A stretch of DNA of 10,205 nt from Accumulibacter sp. (lineage in GTDB: Bacteria > Pseudomonadota > Gammaproteobacteria > Burkholderiales > Rhodocyclaceae). Numbering within the stretch: the first letter of the stretch is position 1; each line of letters opens with the position of its first letter. This document shows positions 7,481 through 10,205 of the stretch, piece after piece. A program made the position numbers and the translations under genes. The stretch spans positions 1-10,205 of the forward strand of contig JAISDL010000208.1 in NCBI GenBank assembly GCA_031264825.1, in the 5' to 3' direction. The notes beneath the pieces are model-generated. The model worked only from the letters and a program-made list of their open reading frames with translations, had not been told where the DNA came from and searched no databases.

Positions 7481-8745
7481 AAATCGTCCCCAAGGATTTT
7501 TTCGACTTCGGCAAGGCGGATCAGCGATTCGGCCTGCGCTTTCAGACGGCTCTGTCGCGCCTGACGGATTTGGCGCTGCGCTTCGAGCAGCGTCGAAAAG
7601 TCGACTTTCGCCGTTTCGTAAGCGGCGAGCGCGGCGAGGAAGGTCGATTCGGCCTGCGGCAGAAGGCTCGATACGACGAGCGACTCGGCGTGCCGCGCGG
7701 CTTCGATTCCCGACAGGTTTTCGGCAAGCTCGGCGAGCACACGGCGGCTTGCAGCTTCCTTGCGCAGGCGCGCCGCGCCGAGCATCGACTCGGCTTCGCG
7801 CTCTTTGGCGCGTCGGGAGGTTTGCTGGAGCGGGATATTGAATTCGACCATGACTTCCCATTCCCGGACGGCGTGCTGGTACTGGATCGGCGAGACGCCG
7901 AGCGTAAAATCGGGGTAGCGGTCTTTGTACGTCAGATCGCGCTGCTTTTCGGCGGCGCGTATCCGCGCTTCTTCGGCGAAGAGTTCCGGGTTGCGCTCGC
8001 GCGTGCGCTCTTCGAGCGCCGCGTATTCGAGTTTCGCCGGCGCGGGCAGCGCGCGCAGGCGTTCCGGAGCGGCGAGGAAAGCGTCGGCCGGACGCGAAAG
8101 CAGCGCGTTTACGCGCGTCTGAATCTGACGACCCTCGTTCTCCATCTGGATGAGTTCGCTGCGGATCGCCGTCTGTTCGAGTTGCGCCCGTATGACATCC
8201 TGTTGCGCGGCGAGTCCGACCGCGTAACGGGTCCGCGCGATTTTTTCGAGGCGCGACATCAGATCGAGTTCTTCGCGCGCGAGGCGAACGACGCGGTCGA
8301 GCGTATAGCGCTGAACGTGCGCGGCCTTGATCCGCGCGGCGATCTCGATCCACGCGCCGTCCGCACGCGAGCGTGCGACTTCGGCTTCATGCCGCGCGAC
8401 GTCTTCCTTCAGCGCGCGCTTTCCGTACCAGGGCAAGGTCTGCATCAAAAGGTAGCGCGTGCTGCCGACGCGGCTCGGCGCGAGCGTGGCCTTTTGCTCG
8501 CCCATGCGCGTCATGTCGCGGAACTCGGTACGGAGCATCGGGTCGGGCAGCGCGCCGGCGGGGAGAATCCGCTCGTCGGCGGCGTCGGCCTCAAAGCGCA
8601 TCGCGGCGGTGTCCGCGTTCGACGCGCGCGCGAATTCGAGCAGACTCTCTACGGTGCGTCCCAAGAGCGCGTCGTCGGCGCGCGAGGAAAACGGCAACGC
8701 GAGGCAGAAGATCAGCGTATAGACGCGAAGCGGGGCTTTTTTCAT
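7477..8745 (-). CDS. cusC: CusC-type outer-membrane efflux channel (TolC/OEP family)
   Basis: This 422-residue OEP-family protein would form the trimeric outer-membrane duct through which CusA/CusB expel Cu(I)/Ag(I). A signal peptide is clear (MKKAPLRVYTLIFCLALPFS), with likely cleavage after SSRA near residue 23. The only cysteine in it is inside the hydrophobic core and not in a lipobox, so unlike E. coli CusC this protein appears not to be lipidated. The long, Ala/Arg/Glu-rich helices typical of the periplasmic barrel fill two repeats, including QTLPWYGKRALKEDVARHEA near residue 103 and RYAVGLAAQQDVIRAQLEQ in the first half, and FSTLLEAQRQIRQARQSRL near the end. Length is slightly below E. 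coli CusC (about 457). It overlaps cusF upstream and cusB downstream, each by four bases (ATGA). Identification of the metal role rests on its place in the operon. Confidence 0.92.
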   Translation of the reverse strand: MKKAPLRVYTLIFCLALPFSSRADDALLGRTVESLLEFARASNADTAAMRFEADAADERILPAGALPDPMLRTEFRDMTRMGEQKATLAPSRVGSTRYLLMQTLPWYGKRALKEDVARHEAEVARSRADGAWIEIAARIKAAHVQRYTLDRVVRLAREELDLMSRLEKIARTRYAVGLAAQQDVIRAQLEQTAIRSELIQMENEGRQIQTRVNALLSRPADAFLAAPERLRALPAPAKLEYAALEERTRERNPELFAEEARIRAAEKQRDLTYKDRYPDFTLGVSPIQYQHAVREWEVMVEFNIPLQQTSRRAKEREAESMLGAARLRKEAASRRVLAELAENLSGIEAARHAESLVVSSLLPQAESTFLAALAAYETAKVDFSTLLEAQRQIRQARQSRLKAQAESLIRLAEVEKILGDDL

Positions 8746-9146
8746 TCGGACGCCTCGAGTCGTACGACGGTCAAGGCGCCGTTTATCGATTCCGCGGCGA
8801 AACGGACGGTGTCCCCCGCGTGTACGCGGTCGAGCCAAGCGGCGTCTTTCACGCGAAAGCTCATCGTCATCGCCGGCATACCGAGGCCGGCGAGCGGCCC
8901 GTGGCTGAGCGTGATTCTCCCGGCAGCCTTGTCGACCCTTCTGACGACGCCCGCGACGAGTTCCGGGGGCGCCGCATCGTCCCGCGCGGCGTGTCCGTGC
9001 GCGTGCGCGGAGTGTGAACCTTGTGAACCTTGCGAACCCTGCGAACCGTGCGAAGCGTGTGAGGCGTTCGGTTCCGCGGCGGCGGCGACGGGTGCGGTAA
9101 AAACCGCCCAAGCGAAAAAAAAGGCGGTGAAAAATGTTTTTTTCAT
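8742..9146 (-). CDS. cusF: CusF-like periplasmic Cu(I)/Ag(I) chaperone with a His/Ser/Gln-rich N-terminal linker
   Basis: The 134-residue precursor has a signal peptide (MKKTFFTAFFFAWAVF) with likely cleavage in AAAA-EP near residue 24. Residues 28-52 form a low-complexity linker of G-S-Q/A-S-H triplets ending in HSAHAHGH, rich in histidine and possibly metal-binding. Residues 63-132 are the small OB-fold CusF domain. The Cu(I) ligands of E. coli CusF (H36, M47, M49) are matched by His82, Met93 and Met95. The residue that caps the site by a cation-pi contact, W44, is replaced by Met90 (LGMPAMTM). CusF hands metal to CusB. This is the first gene of the operon, so it is made in step with the pump. 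The ATG at 9146 has GGGAG five bases upstream. The stop overlaps the cusC start (ATGA). Confidence 0.92.
   Translation of the reverse strand: MKKTFFTAFFFAWAVFTAPVAAAAEPNASHASHGSQGSQGSQGSHSAHAHGHAARDDAAPPELVAGVVRRVDKAAGRITLSHGPLAGLGMPAMTMSFRVKDAAWLDRVHAGDTVRFAAESINGALTVVRLEASE
9012..9065 (-). repeat. In-frame 9-bp tandem repeat in cusF (Gly/Ala-Ser-Gln/His units)
   Basis: On the minus strand, six codon-phased 9-base units occur: GCCTCACAC, GCTTCGCAC, GGTTCGCAG, GGTTCGCAA, GGTTCACAA, GGTTCACAC. They encode residues 28-45, alternating A-S-H and G-S-Q with a final G-S-H. Third-base differences between units show the array is older than, or less recently amplified than, the one in cusB. It forms the flexible linker between signal peptide and metal-binding domain. 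Confidence 0.85.
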
Positions 9147-9175
9147 TCAGACTCCCGGCGAGACGATTCAAAAGA

Positions 9176-9190
9176 TTTTGCAAAAGTCTA
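9176..9190 (-). promoter_or_regulatory. Possible -10 region of the cusFCBA operon, with a TTTTGCAAAA palindrome
   Basis: On the minus strand, TAGACT (9190-9185) is the best -10-like hexamer before cusF, and TTTTGCAAAA (9176-9185) beside it is a perfect 10-base palindrome. No good -35 hexamer is seen at the right distance, as expected for an activator-dependent promoter. If transcription starts near 9178, the dyad at 9223-9240 would be centred near -53, a suitable place for an OmpR-family activator. Tentative. Confidence 0.35.
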
Positions 9191-9222
9191 GACAATCGAG
9201 CGCGACAGGAGGCTGACGCGCG

Positions 9223-9240
9223 GATTACTTTTTTGTAATC
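9223..9240. promoter_or_regulatory. GATTAC-N6-GTAATC dyad, likely CusR operator in the divergent control region
   Basis: A perfect 6-base inverted repeat with a T6 spacer (GATTAC 9223-9228, GTAATC 9235-9240) sits between the divergent cusF and cusR genes. Copper-responsive OmpR-family regulators (CusR, CopR, PcoR) bind short dyads of this general size between their own gene and the resistance operon. From its position, the same site could serve both directions, lying within the expected upstream region of both promoters. Binding by this CusR is inferred, and the exact consensus for this protein is not known to me. Confidence 0.65.
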
Positions 9241-9261
9241 TTGTGAAAACGGCGGATGGTT

Positions 9262-9289
9262 TTCGCTTATCCTGAAAGCGAAGGAGGGA
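9262..9289 (+). promoter_or_regulatory. Shine-Dalgarno of cusR with an adjoining hairpin
   Basis: AAGGAGGGA (9281-9289) is a strong SD whose GGAGG ends 7 bases before the TTG at 9295. This decides the start codon. Just before it, TTCGCTT (9262-9268) and AAGCGAA (9276-9282) can pair over 7 bases with a 7-base loop, ending directly at GGAGG. If it is transcribed, the stem may affect ribosome access. The SD is convincing. A regulatory role for the stem is speculative. Confidence 0.7.
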
Positions 9290-9294
9290 CGCGA

Positions 9295-9987
9295 TTGAAA
9301 ATTCTTGTCGTCGAAGACGAACTGAAAACGGGTGACTACCTGCGTAAAGGCTTGGCCGAGGCGGGGTTCGTCGTCGACCTCGCGCGCGACGGGCGCGACG
9401 GTCTTCACGAAGCCTTGAGCGCCGACTACGACCTCGTCCTCCTCGACGTCATGCTTCCGGGTCTCGACGGATGGGGCGTTCTGCGCGCGCTGCGCGCCGT
9501 CGGGAAGAAAACGCCGGTACTCTTTCTCACGGCGCGCGACGAGATAGACGACCGCGTGCGCGGGCTTGAACTCGGCGCCGACGATTACCTCGTCAAGCCC
9601 TTCGCGTTCGCCGAGCTGCTCGCGCGTGTGCGCAGCCTGTTGCGGCGCGGGGGACAGCGCGCCGAGGGCGATCTTTCGGGCTTTTTGCGCGTCGCCGACC
9701 TCGAACTCGACCTGCACAAGCACCGCGCCGTACGCGCCGGAAAGCGGATCGACCTCACGGCCAAGGAATTCGCGCTGCTCGAACTCCTGATGCGTCGGCG
9801 CGGCGAAGTCCTGCCGCGTTCCTTGATCGCCGCGCAGGTCTGGGATATGAATTTCGACAGCGATACCAACGTCGTCGAGGTCGCCGTGCGCCGTCTGCGC
9901 GCCAAGATTGACGACGGTTTCGATCGCCGCCTGATCCGTACCCGGCGCGGCATGGGCTACGTGCTCGACGAGGCGGACGACGAATGA
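9295..9987 (+). CDS. cusR: CusR/CopR-type copper response regulator (OmpR/PhoB family)
   Basis: From the TTG at 9295 the protein is 230 residues and begins (M)KILVVEDELKTGDYLRKGL, the standard CusR start. An in-frame ATG at 9256 would add 13 residues that do not fit the family, and it has no SD. The receiver domain (about 1-118) has the acidic pair Glu8/Asp9, phospho-acceptor Asp51 (LVLLDVMLPGLDGW), Thr79 and Lys101 (KPFAFAELLARV). The winged-helix DNA-binding domain (about 127-226) ends with NVVEVAVRRLRAKID and the wing IRTRRGMGYVL. All expected receiver residues are present, so it should be phosphorylated by a sensor kinase. It is divergent from cusFCBA and probably activates that operon, and itself, through the dyad at 9223-9240. 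The usual cusS kinase gene does not follow. Identity as CusR rather than a relative such as CzcR or CopR rests on sequence resemblance and on the neighbouring operon. Confidence 0.92.
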   Translation: MKILVVEDELKTGDYLRKGLAEAGFVVDLARDGRDGLHEALSADYDLVLLDVMLPGLDGWGVLRALRAVGKKTPVLFLTARDEIDDRVRGLELGADDYLVKPFAFAELLARVRSLLRRGGQRAEGDLSGFLRVADLELDLHKHRAVRAGKRIDLTAKEFALLELLMRRRGEVLPRSLIAAQVWDMNFDSDTNVVEVAVRRLRAKIDDGFDRRLIRTRRGMGYVLDEADDE

Positions 9988-10205
9988 TTCCTTTTCCAGA
10001 TCATCCATTCCAATTTTTGTTGGATCTCGTCTCGTTCTTTCGTTGGGCTTCGCTACGCTCAGCCCAACGATCATGGCGCGGGTCGTCGTCACCCCGTATA
10101 ATGAAACATTGCCAGTGATTCACCGATCTCCGAGTTAGAGGCACCAGGGGTGGTGCTTGGCCGAGGTGGCGGGTTACAGGCATTTGCTCTTTGCGTAATT
10201 CATCG
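9988..10205. other. Non-coding tail after cusR; no cusS gene
   Basis: No credible gene is seen. An ATG overlapping the cusR stop (9984) opens a frame that stops at 10118 after 44 residues, with no histidine-kinase features, and it runs through the palindrome at 10040-10070. TATAAT at 10097-10102 is a perfect -10 hexamer, but no -35 matches upstream. GCACCA-GGGG-TGGTGC (10141-10156) is a short hairpin. A minus-strand open frame covers 10001 to the right edge. Its C-terminal half is coded by the palindrome and it resembles nothing I know. Confidence 0.5.
10040..10070. repeat. Palindromic repeat-like element, 10-bp stem
   Basis: TCGTTGGGCT (10040-10049) and AGCCCAACGA (10061-10070) are perfect reverse complements around the 11-base loop TCGCTACGCTC. 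Elements with the core TTGGGCT-TCGCTACGCTC-AGCCCAA are, to my knowledge, scattered in many copies in intergenic DNA of several proteobacteria. Only one copy lies in this window, so its repeat nature here is inferred. It could act as a weak 3' end for cusR mRNA but has no T-run after the stem. Confidence 0.65.

Noticed and set aside
7481..8353. Upstream extension of cusB in frame to 8353
   Set aside because: The extension is Arg-rich and overlaps cusC in another frame. The ATG at 7480 gives the ATGA overlap and a normal membrane anchor.
7570..9216. A 548-codon plus-strand open frame opposite cusC and cusF (and a similar 522-codon frame at 4321-5889 opposite cusA)
   Set aside because: Composition typical of antisense frames in GC-rich DNA, no SD or domain. 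The opposite strand carries well-supported genes.
10009..10024. TCCAA-TTTTTG-TTGGA as a cusR terminator
   Set aside because: The stem is only 5 bases with AT pairs, and the T-run lies in the loop instead of after the stem.
8746..10092. Upstream extension of the cusC frame to 10092
   Set aside because: It crosses cusF and runs antisense to cusR, with no homology. The signal peptide begins at the ATG at 8745.
10001..10183. Minus-strand 60-codon frame at the right edge
   Set aside because: About half is coded by the palindromic repeat and the rest has no recognisable similarity. It cannot be supported as a gene.
10158..10205. GCCGAGGTGGCGGG string resembling the 5' end of a leucine tRNA
   Set aside because: The D-loop consensus does not follow, and no anticodon stem or T-arm is found before the edge.

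Overview
The window comes from a high-GC Gram-negative bacterium. An outer-membrane lipoprotein gene, a four-part RND efflux system that spans the cell envelope, and an OmpR-family copper regulator closest in sequence to proteobacterial CusR/CopR all point to a proteobacterium, probably beta or gamma. The class is an inference. There is no rRNA or tRNA to settle it.

Layout. (1) 1-554, plus strand: 3' part of an ABC-transporter auxiliary lipoprotein gene (PqiC/ABC_trans_aux type), whose partners lie upstream of the window. (2) 555-788: non-coding leader holding a near-consensus sigma-70 promoter. (3) 789-2653, plus strand: a two-gene signalling module. A V4R-domain putative small-molecule sensor is followed, after a 62-base gap with a strong UCCG-tetraloop hairpin, by a soluble diguanylate cyclase with two HAMP-like units, a PAS-like region and an intact GGDEF site without an inhibitory I-site. 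(4) 2644-9146, minus strand: a compact copper/silver efflux operon in the order cusF-cusC-cusB-cusA. Genes are joined by two 4-base ATGA overlaps and one 4-base gap. The end of cusA overlaps the end of the cyclase gene by 10 bases, tail to tail. (5) 9147-9294: divergent control region with a GATTAC-N6-GTAATC dyad. (6) 9295-9987, plus strand: cusR, which starts at TTG behind a strong Shine-Dalgarno. (7) 9988-10205: no cusS kinase follows. The tail holds a 10-bp-stem palindrome of dispersed-repeat type and no convincing gene.

How the genes work together. CusF carries Cu(I)/Ag(I) in the periplasm. CusA is the proton-driven inner-membrane pump, CusB the adaptor and CusC the outer-membrane channel. 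CusR presumably activates the operon from the divergent region when copper rises. CusA keeps the three-methionine site and the proton-relay residues of the Cu(I)/Ag(I) subgroup. CusB carries an additional, fused CusF-like domain, so the operon encodes two metallochaperone domains. The fused one has the usual Trp at the capping position, while the free one has Met there.

The most unusual points are the two unlike CusF domains, in-frame 9-bp tandem repeats in the N-terminal coding parts of both cusB and cusF, the apparent loss of cusS directly after cusR, and the soluble tandem-HAMP cyclase paired with a V4R protein. None of these amounts to a clearly new system. The V4R/cyclase pair is the least characterised part.
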